A model generated the notes under the pieces. It was not told where the DNA came from. It saw only the letters and a list, made by a program, of their open reading frames with translations, and searched no databases. A program made the translations under genes and the position numbers. Below, in pieces: positions 47,784 to 59,032 of a stretch of 64,000 bases of DNA; the stretch's first letter is position 1, and each line of letters opens with the position of its first letter. The DNA comes from Amblyomma americanum (Eukaryota; Arthropoda; Arachnida; Ixodida; Ixodidae): NCBI RefSeq assembly GCF_052857255.1, contig NW_027526484.1:2515501-2579500 (forward strand), in the 5' to 3' direction.

Positions 47784-48612
47784 AAAACACAAGAAGGGCT
47801 ACGTAACGTGTAACAAACATCTGCAAAAGTATACGGTAATGTCTAGAAGAAATCTATTTTAAGATGTCCTCTGCACAATGAGGCAAAAAGAGGTGTTATA
47901 TGCCTGCTAAAACTCCGCCAACAAAGATCTAGAAAACTTCTTCGTAAGAACTCTCTAAGAACATATTTAGATATTTTTATTTTTTGGAAATGGCTGCTTA
48001 TATGAAGCCTGTAGACACCAGATCAGAATGCTATATATTTAGAACCCTCTAAAATCAACCAGTGGGATTTCATCAGGCTTAGTGCTCATGCTTTTTTTAG
48101 AGCTGCAGATTTTATTTGCTCACATATGTGCAGTATTGCTCGAACCGCAAAGGTCAGGTAGCTGCCCTTTGCAGCATAGATACACATGCAAATGAGGCAA
48201 GAAAACCCGCTTCATCAGTCTCTGCCATAGGTTATTATATAAGTGTCCAATCAAAAAAAAAACTAAATTGCGTGGCATTAAAATTGGAAGTAGCAGGATG
48301 CTTGCTTTGCAGAGGCCGCCTTACAAATTTCTCTTACACTGAGAAGTTTCGTACCTGCAGTTTCATACCTGCATACGTTCCGGAGTAATCTTCTCATCAG
48401 AGAAATTTTTAAAACATTTGGTGGAAAACGTATATTTAGAAAAGTTTATAAAACATTTGTGAATAAACCTCTTTTGTCAGTATGTTTTTAAAACATTTTT
48501 GGACAAGCCTCCATTATTTGATGAGGTGTTTTTTAAATGTTTCAATCTAGAGTTGCACGCTGTTAACGTTTGGAGTTGTTTGAAGACGTTTTATAGAAGT
48601 TATGTGTTTCAT
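47784..48612. repeat. Left arm of a large inverted repeat
   Basis: About 830 bp match the reverse complement of 55803-57661, including words such as tctagaaaacttcttcgtaa, gcatgagcactaa and cataacttctataaaacgtc. The arms are diverged, by several differences per 50 bp, so the pair is old. No coding frame is supported. Between the Gypsy end (47601) and this arm nothing is recognised. Confidence 0.85.
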
Positions 48613-49032
48613 GGGAAGATACTCCAAGATTTATATTTCTGAGGTGTACGGTGGTGGTGTAACTCAACCCTCAGGGATCTGTGCATAAGAAAAGTATATC
48701 TTGACACCATGCCGCATTTTGCTTGCGAAAACGGCCTGTGGTGGCGATGCCTGTAAATCATTTCTGGATGGTTTCTGTAGCTTATAAGGGTGCCGTTTTC
48801 AGTTAAAAGTAGCCTCCCTGTTGTTTGGTGCTCCAGTTGCGCCATTTGCGCTTTATACATTTACATTTTGCTGCGCAATTCTGCTCCAAAAGCGGAAAAT
48901 TGATCAATATTGCTCCTTAGCTGCGCTAAAAAGAAGTCGCTGTCACAAATATTCTTGGAACCATACTGGCTTTCAGTTGGCAACCTACTAAAATGTCTCT
49001 GCAGTTGGCAACCCAGAGCACTTGTGGGCTGG

Positions 49033-49040
49033 CTCGTGGT
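49033..49040 (+). other. 8-bp target duplication, left
   Basis: ctcgtggt directly precedes the P-like element and recurs directly after it at 53634-53641. An 8-bp duplication is characteristic of the P superfamily. Confidence 0.9.
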
Positions 49041-52000
49041 TATAGTGTACTAGAATACTCTCTAGTGGCGCGAGTGGCGAGGCGCAGGCGAGCCGTTTTC
49101 TAACAGACGCCATGAGATGGCGCCACCGCAACTTTTCATAGGCACAGGAATTCGCGTAGTTTTGAAAAGGTCGTCTGTCATCTTGCGTTTTTCATCTCAT
49201 TTACTAATAAGAATCGCTCATTTATTACTTCTTGCTGTTCTCCGCCTGTCAGTTACAGTGACTAGGCTTGTTAATTATTGAAACGCGTCTGAAAACCACG
49301 TACCTAAGCAAGGATACAACATTCCTACTGTCGCGTCGTCTGCTAAACTCCGACTTGCAGAGTGATTTTTTGGCGCAAAACACCATCGCAGAATGACAAG
49401 CGGTCAGCATGACATACAGAGCAAATTATTTGCGCGACCATTGCTGTGGTTTGAAGATCAAGACCCGAAAGCAATGCCATTTAGTGTGTGTACTCACAGC
49501 CATTTATTGTCCACACACTTTCAGAAGTAAACCGTTTAAGCTAAATTTTATGCGGCATTTTGAGCTCATATATGGCTCAGAGAAGTCAATGGTCTTGTAA
49601 ATATGATTGATTTACTGCTATGATGTGGGTTTTGGTGTTGTTTTTGATGTAGTAATAATTATAAAATTGATGTCACAGCTATGTACACATGAACACCATA
49701 TGAAGCTTTTATTTACAACTGACTTCAGTGCAGAAATGATCAGAAAAAAATCTTGTTTGCAAAAATCCACAACTTCCCTGCCATTGCCTTGTTCAGCACC
49801 TACTCAATTTAAGGTGCTTTGACGCCTGCCGCTTGCTGTCGCTGGCTCGATTAATGCTCTTGGTGAAAAAATGCAGACGAGTAGTTAGGTAAAATGCAGT
49901 TATTTCTGCAGCTATGGTATGAGCGTGCTCAGGGCATCCAAGCTCAGTTTGCTGCTTTTGCTTAGCAAGGTCCAAAACATCAAGCACACTTTCAGAGTGC
50001 AGCTCTGAAAGGCTAAAGCAGGTTGTGAATGACTCTTCGAGGTCAGCCACAAATTTAAACAACTTGCTTGAAGGGTAAAGTAACCCACCATTGTCCTTTA
50101 AACGGACAAGCTCGGCCATGTTTAAATTGTCCGCTGCCTCCTTGGTGAGCAAAAGAAGGTTAAGACACCTTTCACAACCCGTTTTTAGAACGCATTTTCG
50201 TGCGACGTAACCAGCAATGTAAAAGGTTAGCCTGCAGTCGCTTGATGCCACAACAATGGAAGAATGGTCAGGCACAGCTTTTGTGAGCAGGGCGTCGGCT
50301 GCATCCAAGTTTCCGGCATCGAGAAATCTGTCAATGAGTTTCTCCCTCCCAGTGCAAGTGTCCTGCTCACCAGCATCTGCATTCAAGAGTGAACTTAAAA
50401 CAGCAGGCTCGCAGTTTCCTCTCTACACAGAGTGTGCAAGATTGCTGAAGCTGAGACAGTTCACTGTAGCAATGAACTGCTGAGGTGTAGGATGAGTATT
50501 GCATCCCGATGACTGTCTGACGATGCCAAAAAGATGTTCCACGGGGTCTTGGCTCACCCTGCTTGTCATTACATACTTGAAACCAATGTGTTGAGTCAAA
50601 TACTTCAACAGCGACAAGGTACTGCATAGAGTTACACGCAGTCCAGTTACTGTGGACTGGCTTAGAAAGCCCCGCTGCCCATTTGTGTGGCGTTCCCACT
50701 CTGACAGAAACGACAGAAAAGAATTCAACTTGTCGGCCGATGCAGAGTTCGGACGCAGTGCTTCAGCTGGAAAGCGTGACGTCATGACTTGTATAACACC
50801 ATGAATGATCCTGCAAGAGCAATGTTAATGTTCAATTTCAATCACACTTAGGTATTTAACTTATTTACGACACATAAATAATAAAGCGTTCAGTTAGTCA
50901 TGTGGTCGTGCACCAGTTCACTATAGCACACTGTATTAAGTGAGACTTGTTGTCAGGCAGGCTAGTCCCAGTTTGATCTAGGCTGTGGTTGAAGGTTAGG
51001 TTGACAAAATAAGGCATTTTCTTTGTACCTGGAGTAGTGGAGTTATCATTCTATGATATGCAATACTTACTCAAAAAAGTGAACTGTCGCTGTTATGCTG
51101 CCGCACAGAGGCTCTAACATGGCTTTTTGCAGCTGAAGCCCATGAATTACTTTTTCACTGAAGAGCTGGAACGCAAAGGAGACTCTCATTTTCTCGAAAT
51201 TGTTAGGGTTCGTATGGCTGGATGTGATGCATGCATAGCCTGCAGGGTAACATTGCTTCCGTCCAGCTCCACAGCTTTTCGAATAGTTCGCATTGTCACC
51301 TGCAGGTAAGGCAAATCAGTAATTATTTACTGCCAGTTAGAATGACTGGAACAAAAATTACAGAAAACAGTTAAGCATGCCGCTTTGGCAAATACTTACT
51401 TGGCCCTTTGGTGTTTGGAAATCCAAGCTCAACAGCCGGTTTCGAAGGCACTTTATGAGGTGAGGGAAGTCTGACATGAAGAAAAGTTGACGGTGCTCGT
51501 CTACAGGATGTGGTGCACTGCATTTAATGTGGTCCAAAGATGCCTTGATGCCCATTAATGTCCACATCCGTCAGTTCCAACTTGCTCCGTTTGATGTTAC
51601 GAACTCAACCTTCAGCCCTGCTTTTTCTGCCAAAATTATGGCTTCAATCATGATCTTCGTTAAGGTACTGCCGCAAATGTTCCCTCTTGTTGCAAATGCT
51701 GCAAGAATTTGGGTCCATTTTCCAACAAACGGTACGAAAACCAGAACCATTCCGTGATCGCATGGTGTGTGTTTGTCCTCAGTCGATGTAAACTTGCCGA
51801 GATCCACGAAACCATCTATGTGGCCAGCCGTTGTCACAGAAAGATGCTGAGAGAGCTTCATCTCATCGACAATAATTCCACCGTGGCGTGCATATTCATC
51901 CATTGTGGCCGTCTTTTCACTGATGACTTTGAAGATCTTTGGGCAGAAACCAAACCCTGTTCTGTAGGATTTCAAATATTTGCGTAGAGTTGTTTTACTC

Positions 52001-53633
52001 GGGAGTGACAGTATCTTTTCCTTCCTCAGGTGCTCATAAAGCCTGGCACTCTTCATTTTCATTATGAGGCACTCCAGGACCCATTCGTTAGAATACTGCA
52101 TGCCTTTTGTGCTTTTTCTTGAAGCAGATTTAAACATGTGAAGTGTTGCTTCACGCTGTTTTGGAGGGAGACTTTCTATTCTAGAGGCAAATTCTTTCTC
52201 ATTGATGTCTTTGTTTTTAGCTGCCATTGCTTTCAGTTGGCCCTTTAATGCAGTGGCACTGGTCTTCAAACGTTTTGTCTTCTGCCTTTGAAGTTTTAGA
52301 CGCTGAGCAAGAGCTCCTTTCTTGGACACACGGGCTTTTAAGCTCGACTTTCGGGTCAGCAATAACTTTCGATGCGACTTGCACTCTGGGCAGATAAGTC
52401 CTGTCGATGAAAAAAAAAACGCAACTGTTTAAATGCTGGAATAAAGAATACATACATACGAGACTAGTACATGAAAGTCTCTTAAAATTACTTACCAACG
52501 GACGGGAGCACTTTATGCTGAAGACGCAGAGTCCGTTGCTGCATGTTGCTGCCTGAAGTTTCACCGTCAAGTTCGGTAACACCTGCCTATATTCATCATC
52601 CGTCATTGCTCCCTTGCAAACACAAGTTGCTTCGGCATCCTGCAGTACAGCTGCAGCGTCGCCAACAGAGGCAACTGTTTTTTCTGTGCACATCACTCCT
52701 TGGTAATAAATGTCAGCACAAACTTTGCCTCCGACAGGCTTGAAAACCACAGCTCGCTCATGCGTAATCACAAGCCTTGCTTGCATTTTCAAAGAAGACG
52801 TCGCAAAAATTAACCCGAAACGTTCGTCCTCGAAGCGGCACCAGCTCGTCGAAGGAGCGAGTCCACGGAGCGACTGAAACGAGAAAGGCGAGGATTCTGT
52901 AGCAGCCAGCTCTCCCGGCTCTTGATGTTCGTTGTCAGCGCTGTTCACGTCCTGACACGGCTTCTTGCTTCGTGGTGGAATTGTTTGACAAGCAGATCTT
53001 TTCCTTTCAGTCCTCTGTTTAGGGGTTTTAACAGAGAGGTAGGCTGGACACCCAGGCAGCAGCGTCGGAATGGCACCGGGAGCTAACGACGGCTTGCCTC
53101 TGGGTATATGCACTTCAACGCCGTCGATTACGTGAACGTAGTCGCGCAATATGAGGTGGGCTTCAAAATGGTGCTCACACACTGCTGATAGTTCCCTGAG
53201 GCTCTTGTCGTCCCTTCGCATGTTCCGCTCCCACTTCCCTCGCAACTCGTCGTCTCTTGGTGCGGCAAACAACGATGCTTTAGGCGCGCCCGGGTAGCCG
53301 GTGCGGCAGCCTGGCGCAAAACAGTGAGAATCAGTTCTTCTTGTTGCCATAACTTCGTTAAATTCCCTGACACTGATGCTACATAGTTCCTGCTCACTGC
53401 TATCCCTACTTAACAGCAAGATACGAACGCTAAAGTAAAATTAACTGCGTGACAGCGCGCGCGCGAAGCGAGCTAAATCACACACCGCATTGCCATGTGC
53501 TGCCAACGTGCGCGCCGGAGGCTAGGAAAAGGCGCAGCAGCGCCCCTGGCGGCCGTCAGTGTCAACTCGCTTCAGCCGATCTGGCCCCAGCAGCCACCGG
53601 TCGTGCCACTAGAAAGTATTCTAGTTCACTATA
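49041..53633 (-). mobile_element. P-superfamily (THAP9-like) DNA transposon, 4,593 bp
   Basis: Terminal inverted repeats of about 34 bp, starting tatagtgtactagaatact on the left and its near-complement on the right (atatagtgaactagaatact-like on the minus strand), are bounded by a perfect 8-bp target duplication. The interior carries a minus-strand THAP-domain transposase in at least four exons. Size and structure fit a full-length P-like element. The transposase has several inactivating changes, so the copy could move only if supplied with protein from elsewhere. It sits between the arms of the larger inverted repeat. Confidence 0.92.
49793..53350 (-). pseudogene. THAP9/P-element-like transposase, degenerate
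   Basis: Exons on the minus strand: 53350-52496, 52400-51400, 51299-51071, 50810-49793, with GT/AG introns of 95, 100 and 260 bp. I start at the ATG at 53350 because the C2CH THAP zinc motif (Cys10, Cys15, Trp40, Cys58, His61) follows as is usual; the open frame extends 23 codons further. The next exons hold a coiled, basic stretch and the RNase H-like transposase core (VDEMKLS near 51895). Defects: a frame change between about 52600 and 52540, TGA at 51571-51573, a frame change near 51230, TAG at 50423-50425. The second core motif reads VTSNGASWN; I recall Asp where Asn stands here, so a catalytic residue may also be lost. Exon joins between the other pieces are in phase, which supports the model. 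Confidence 0.85.
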
Positions 53634-53641
53634 CTCGTGGT
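53634..53641 (+). other. 8-bp target duplication, right
   Basis: ctcgtggt, identical to 49033-49040, directly after the right terminal repeat of the P-like element. Confidence 0.9.
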
Positions 53642-55581
53642 ATAATTTAGCAGCCAGTTTATTCGCGCACATAGAGGAAGGAAAGAACTCTGGAGAGGCA
53701 GTTACATCATTTGTGTAGCTGGCTCCTCCTGCTCCCTTCTTGGCCGCTGTATCAGCATGCTTGCGCATGCGCAGCAGGCATTGCAGCAGACAACAACGCT
53801 ACGCCTAGCATTACTATTGGCTACGCCGTCGGGCAGACTCCCAGTAGTCCTTGCAAAAGCCCGTGATTTCTAGCGCACTTTGGCGTGCAGCTCGGATAAC
53901 GAGGGCCTCTCCCAAGTTTTCCTTCTTCCATGTTTGCGCATCATGTCGGTTACATCAAAAAATTGCATCATGTCAGTCAGCCCTGAAGAGGGCTGAACAA
54001 GTATCTTCTGGGTTGAGAAACAAAAGCTTGAAGCAGGCCCAACAAGGTCAAGCTTTGTTGGAACAAGGAATTTCAGCCTTGCTGATGCACTTCGCGAGCT
54101 TGATGAATTAGTAAAAAAATTCCAAGAAGCATTGAGATACAGTTAAACCTAAACGTAATGAACCTCAATATAGTGAATTTCTCGATACTATGAAGTTTCT
54201 GAATTCCCCAGCACCTGCATTGAAGCGCATGTATTTCAGACCTCCATGTAACGAAGGTATTGCGGTGGTTGACCTTGGTGCAACGAACTGGCTACGCCAT
54301 CTCTCTGTTAGCTAGTGCTGCTGAGCCACTCGAAATTTGGCAGAACCACGCAGAAGTTTCATGACGATAAAGCACCGACATAAGACGAACGCCAATTGCA
54401 GCCAGCGGCTGCAGTTGACACAACGTGCCATGCTCCAGCGCCATCGGTGCATCTCTGGCACTTTCTCTTTTGGAACGTCATGCTACGTGGCATTACAACA
54501 GTTCATGCTCAAAAGCACCGAAAAAATAATAGGTCATAGCAAAAAAAGGAAAAGACACAAGCAGTGCACGACCATCGCTGCCGCGTGGCTGCTCGTGTGA
54601 TTCCGATGCCGATAGCTCTCAAGCATTGGGAGCGGGGACGGTGGAGAGCACAGGCAACGCAAGGTGAGGAGTTCGTTTCCAGGGGCAACAGCAAGGGGAT
54701 AACCGAGAGGATAACCGAGAGAGGGAACATGCAGGAAGAAGCATGTGCCTCTGCGGCGAGGCCGCGGTGCCCCTACCCGCCCTCCCCACCCCACGCGGAG
54801 CAGCATTGCGTGAGCCGCGGCGGGGGTGCCGGCTGCTGCCGCAGTTAGCGCGATCGCGAAACGTTTCTCCGTGTTTCTTACTTCGAGTAACGCTGTTTTT
54901 GTAAACATTTTCAATATGATTTCACCTACATTTATTTCTTATTTTAGTTTCAGTTATGCAGTGTGCTTTCGACTGTTCTCGCAGAAACTGCAAGTAACGA
55001 AAAATCCCACTTTTTTTAATTTCTTTATAACCAGGTTTAAATTGAGCCAATGAAAAAAAAGAATGTTTCTAGTGAGCGTGTTCTTCAGACATTTAGTCAA
55101 GCATGCTTGGCTGAACTCGCGTGCAAGACAGTGTCAGGATTAATAAAATTTTTTGTCACTTTTTTCAACAGCTGTTTTTTCTTTCTAGCTACACATGGCT
55201 GAACTTTATCTCATTAGGAACAAAATCTTTTGGGTGACTCCTTTTATTCCATTTGTGCTGCTCCCGGGTTGCTCCAGGATTACCGTTCTGATACAAAGGT
55301 TCTCCAAAATGAATATTTTTCTGCTCCAAAAATTGCTCCAGAACTTGAAATGCAGTTTGCCTTTGATGTCCCTTTAAGCTTGTTTAAGATGTCTGCCGCC
55401 CTCCCATACTTGGAGGATTGTGAATGTTGCAGCCTTTATTGGTCTTCTGGTCAAGAACCCAACACCTTTTTCTTTCCTGCACAGAGCGTGGACGTTTGAT
55501 GGATCTCCAACCTAGTCACTGTTTAATGGCTTTCGTGCATGATGTAATTTGGCACCGTTGCATGCGATTCTGCTTGCAGAC
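53642..55581. other. Interior of the inverted repeat, non-coding
   Basis: No supported gene. About 54135-54300 contains repeated gaac/gaatttct/ataacgaa-like words reminiscent of degraded Tigger/pogo-type termini. About 54560-54850 is GC-rich. Around 55255-55345 the word gctcc recurs several times, as it does on the other side near 48830-48930, which may indicate further weak inverted similarity. Confidence 0.5.
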
Positions 55582-55800
55582 CGCAACGGTGACCTAGTGG
55601 TCTGAGCATCTGCCTCGCATGCGGGAGGTGTGGGGTTCGATCCCCAGTGCCGCCGGGTAGCCACCGGTGATGCAGTGGGTTCAAGCTTTCCCCTGCCTGG
55701 TGCTCGGCTTCTTTAGGGTGCAGTGCTTGGGAAATGGGTGTCTGACCCTACCTTGAGTCGAAGAAAAGTACCCTGTGCCATGGCGCTCTTTGGTCACAGC
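55582..55800 (+). mobile_element. tRNA-derived SINE
   Basis: The head (55582-55655) has a recognisable A box (tgacctagtggtc) and B box (ggggttcgatcccc) and a degraded anticodon arm around tgcctcgcatgcgggagg, whose loop is too long for a functional tRNA. A 140-bp body follows, ending near cacagccgatgaaac at the inner edge of the right inverted-repeat arm. It is a different SINE from the Ruka-like copies. Confidence 0.8.
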
Positions 55801-55802
55801 CG

Positions 55803-57661
55803 ATGAAACACATAACTTCTATAAAACGTCTTCAAACAACTCCAAACATTAGCCGCGTCCAACTCTAGATTGATATGTTTAAAAAACATCTCATAAAATA
55901 ATGGAGGCTTATCCACAAACGTTTTAAAAACACACTGACAAAAGAGGTTTATTCACAGACATTTTAAAAACATACTGATAATAGAGGTTTATTCACCAAT
56001 GTTTTGAAAACTTTTCTAAATATACACTTTCCACTCAATGTTTTAAAAATTTCTCTGACGAGAAGTCTACTCGAGAACGTATGCAGGTATGAAACTTCTC
56101 AGTGTAAGAGAAATTTGGAAGGTGGCCCCTGCAAAGCAAGCATCCTGCTACTTCCAGTTTTAATGCCAAGCAATTCAGCTTTCTTTATTGGACACTTATA
56201 TAATAAACTATGGCAGAGACTGACGAAGCGGATTTTCTTGCCTCATTTGCATGTGTATTTATGCTGCAAAGGGCAGCTGCCTGCCCTTTACAGTTCAAGC
56301 TATACTGCAAATATCTGAGTAAACAAAATCTGCAGCTCTAAAAAAAGCATGAGCACTAAACCTAATGAAATAGCCCCGTAAAAGAAAGAAACAATGGGTC
56401 CAGTTGGGCATACCATTTGGTTCCAATTGGAACCATTTGGATCCAATTGGTCAGCCAGTTGGACTCATGAATCCAACTGGGTAGTCCATTTGGTTTCCCG
56501 AGTTCCAGCTGGGCATTCCAATTGGTTCTGCTTTCCAACTGGATTACCCAACTGGTTTTTGAGTTTCCAATTGATTTTGGCACTTCCAGTTGGGTTGCCC
56601 AACTGTAACCATTTTAAATCAATTGGGGCTTCCAGTTGGAACCAAGAAAACCAATTGGAAGTTGATGTCCCAACTGGAAGCTCCAGTTGGTTCCAACTGG
56701 ACAATCCAATTGGAAAGTCTGTGCGTAAGTGACTGATGTTCTTCATTCTGTGTATATGTTTAGCTGGCTATAAAACAGAATGCTAGGCTAATTGTGTTCT
56801 TGTAAAAGAGATATTAATAGCTTAATCTCTTGAATTATTTTCATCACTTCCACCATCACTGTGGGCATTCTTAAATTAGATAACTTCGCTTAATGTTCAC
56901 TCGCCACTGGCTCCAGCTAGACGGTCTCATCGGTGGTGTATATTAGTGACTGAAAAAGTGTGCTCTGTGGATATACGTCAAGAACTTGTGTTGGTACACA
57001 GCGTTTGACTCTCTGTGTGTAATGCATACTTGCTAGTCTCTCTTGGTTTTCCTAACGGCATGTATTTATAATTTCAGGTCCCTTGTAGAAATGTTGGCAG
57101 CAGTCTCACAGAAGTCATAGAATAAAGGCCAATTGGTTCCAATATAATTCTATATTTTTTTTTTTTGCTGACCAGTTCAAACCATTTGAGTCAAATAGGT
57201 ATGGCAATTGCGTTCAATTGGTGGTCCATTCGGCCTGGTTGGGTGAACCAATTATTTCTAACTGGAAGCACCATTTGGACTCAATTGGTGGAGCCCAATG
57301 GGTGGCGAAAACACAATTGGTTTTCGATCCATTGGTTTCAACTGGACCCCCCCCTTTTTTTTTTACTGGGATCCCACTGGTTGATTCTAGAGGGCTCTAA
57401 ATATGTAGCATACTGATATTGAGTCTACAGGCTTCATGAAAGCAGCCATTTTCAAAAAATAAAAATGCCTAAATATGTTAAATTCTGAGCGAGTTCTTAC
57501 GAAGAAGTTTTCTAGATCTTTTCTGGCGGAGCATCAGCAGGTATATAGCACCCCTTTTTGCCTCATTGTCTAGAGAACATCTGAAAATAAATTTGTACTA
57601 GACATTACCGTATACTTTAGTAGACATTTGTTACATGTTGCGTAGCACTTCTTGTGTTTCG
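55803..57661. repeat. Right arm of the large inverted repeat, interrupted
   Basis: This arm matches the left arm (47784-48612) in reverse complement. It is interrupted at 56372/57371 by the 998-bp CCAATTGG element; without the insertion it would be about 861 bp. The left arm gives the uninterrupted sequence, gatgaaatcccactgg on the right-arm strand. Confidence 0.85.
56373..57370. mobile_element. CCAATTGG-array element, copy 2 (998 bp)
   Basis: Left terminus gccccgtaaaag and right terminus ttttactggg form a short inverted repeat. Left array about 56395-56725, right array about 57130-57355, with motif variants CCAATTGG, CCAGTTGG and CCAACTGG. The roughly 400-bp core shares words with copy 1. 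The empty site in the left inverted-repeat arm proves that this is a discrete insertion; an AT dinucleotide flanks it on both sides and may be the target duplication. It has no coding frame. Confidence 0.85.
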
Positions 57662-57688
57662 TGGGAGATGCCCTTGTGCCAGAAAAAT

Positions 57689-57711
57689 CCATCATCATCA
57701 TCATCATCATA
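57689..57711. repeat. (CAT)n microsatellite
   Basis: Eight near-perfect cat/cat triplets lie about 120 bp upstream of exon Z, outside its acceptor region. Confidence 0.85.
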
Positions 57712-57831
57712 ATAATTCTGCTTGCATCAACAGCAAAATTTTATTTGCCGCTAGTTTATAACATTTTTACTTTATTCATTTACTTCAGCATTTGGTGGTG
57801 TCGAAACTAACTTGACCTCTGTTTTCTCCAG

Positions 57832-59032
57832 CATTCACATGACGAAATGCACAATGGACGGCCATTGGAGGTGGCGCCGCCGACAAAGAGACGGCACTCG
57901 GTTCACCAAATGAGTGAGGGTGGCCCCTTTAATGGATTGGAAGAAGAGGAAGAAGTTTGCAGAAAACGCAGCAGGCCAGAAATAGTCTCTCTAACGTCCC
58001 CACTCACTCCTCCACACAGCGTGCCAGAGAGGCTTAGCAGGGAAGCATCGCCCATCCCGGCCCCACGGCTGAGCAAGCACAGCCGCTTGCCTAGACCGGT
58101 AGAGGTTCAGGAAACATCGCCCATCCCGGCCCCACGGCTTAGCAAGGACAGCCGCTTGCCTAGACCGGTGGAGGTACAGGAAGCATCGCCCACCCCGGCC
58201 TCACAGCTGACCGACAACAGCTGCTTGCCTAGACCGGTAGAGGTACAGGAAGCATCGCCCACCCTGGCCCCACAACTAACTGAGAACAGCTGCTTGCCTA
58301 GACCGGTAGAGGTACAGGAAGCATCGCCCACCCCGGCCTCACAGCTGAATGACAACAGCTGCTTGCCTAGACCGGTAGAGGTACAGGAAGCATCGCCCAC
58401 CCTGGTCCCACGGCTCATTGAGAAGAGCTGCTTGCCTAGACCGGTAGAGGTACAGGAAGGGAAGCGTGAAGAAGCATTTGCATACATGCAATTCCTGCAA
58501 AGTCCTGCACATGCTCAGCTGGGGGAGTTGGCGTTGTCCGAAATCTCTCTTTCCAAGGAAGTGAGGGCTTTTCTGGACCAGCTCAGGACGTTGGCCTCAC
58601 TCTCCGAGCAGTCCGACTCTGTGGCGGTGCTCGTGTCGAATACTGAGCACAACACGTTCTTGTGCGCCGTCCTCACCCTGCTGAGCAGGTGCAAGACAAA
58701 CCTCATCGTGAAGTTCTGCCAGGGGAAGTGCAAGGCCCCCTTGTTCACCAAGATGGAAAATCTGCTGCTCATCGCTATGGCGCATGCCGCACCGGATCGG
58801 CAGGCGGCACTCCTGTTCGTGCTGATAGCCCGCTTTTGTAGCATCTGGCAGCCAAAAAGTCTGCTGCCACAGGCCGCATACGTGCGGTTCATGTTTGCGC
58901 TGTGCCGCAGCCTTGGTGAGCGTGCAGTAGCCCGTGACATGATCTGGGAGCTCATGCGCTCTGACCGGGCTTCGTTCCTGGTGGCCTCAGCAGTGGGTGC
59001 CTGGCCTGGTCTGTTTGATGCCCTGTCACCAG
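57832..59032 (+). CDS. Exon Z; possible ICE1-like C-terminal region
   Basis: The exon is bounded by an acceptor (cctctgttttctccag ending 57831) and a donor gtaagg at 59033; it enters in phase 0 and leaves in phase 1. An ATG lies five codons in. From that Met, residues 1-66 are basic/acidic with PPTKRR, a possible nuclear signal; residues 67-204 are six 23-residue repeats with LPRPVEVQE; residues 205-395 form an all-helical region with LLSRCKTNLIVKFC and a final block ALCRSLGERAVARDM...WPGLFDALSPG. That block reminds me of the conserved C-terminal domain of ICE1, the little elongation complex scaffold for snRNA transcription, but this is recall only and could be wrong. Continuation past the donor lies in an exon I could not find in the window. 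Confidence 0.75.
58045..58458 (+). repeat. Coding minisatellite, 6 x 69 bp
   Basis: Six direct 69-bp repeats encode 23-residue units ending LPRPVEVQE. Units 3 and 5 (ASPTPASQL) and units 4 and 6 (ASPTL) are most alike, giving a 138-bp higher-order repeat and suggesting a recent two-unit duplication. All units keep frame. Confidence 0.95.

Noticed and set aside
55582..55655. Functional tRNA gene
   Set aside because: A and B boxes are good, but the anticodon arm does not fold with a 7-nt loop and a SINE body follows directly.
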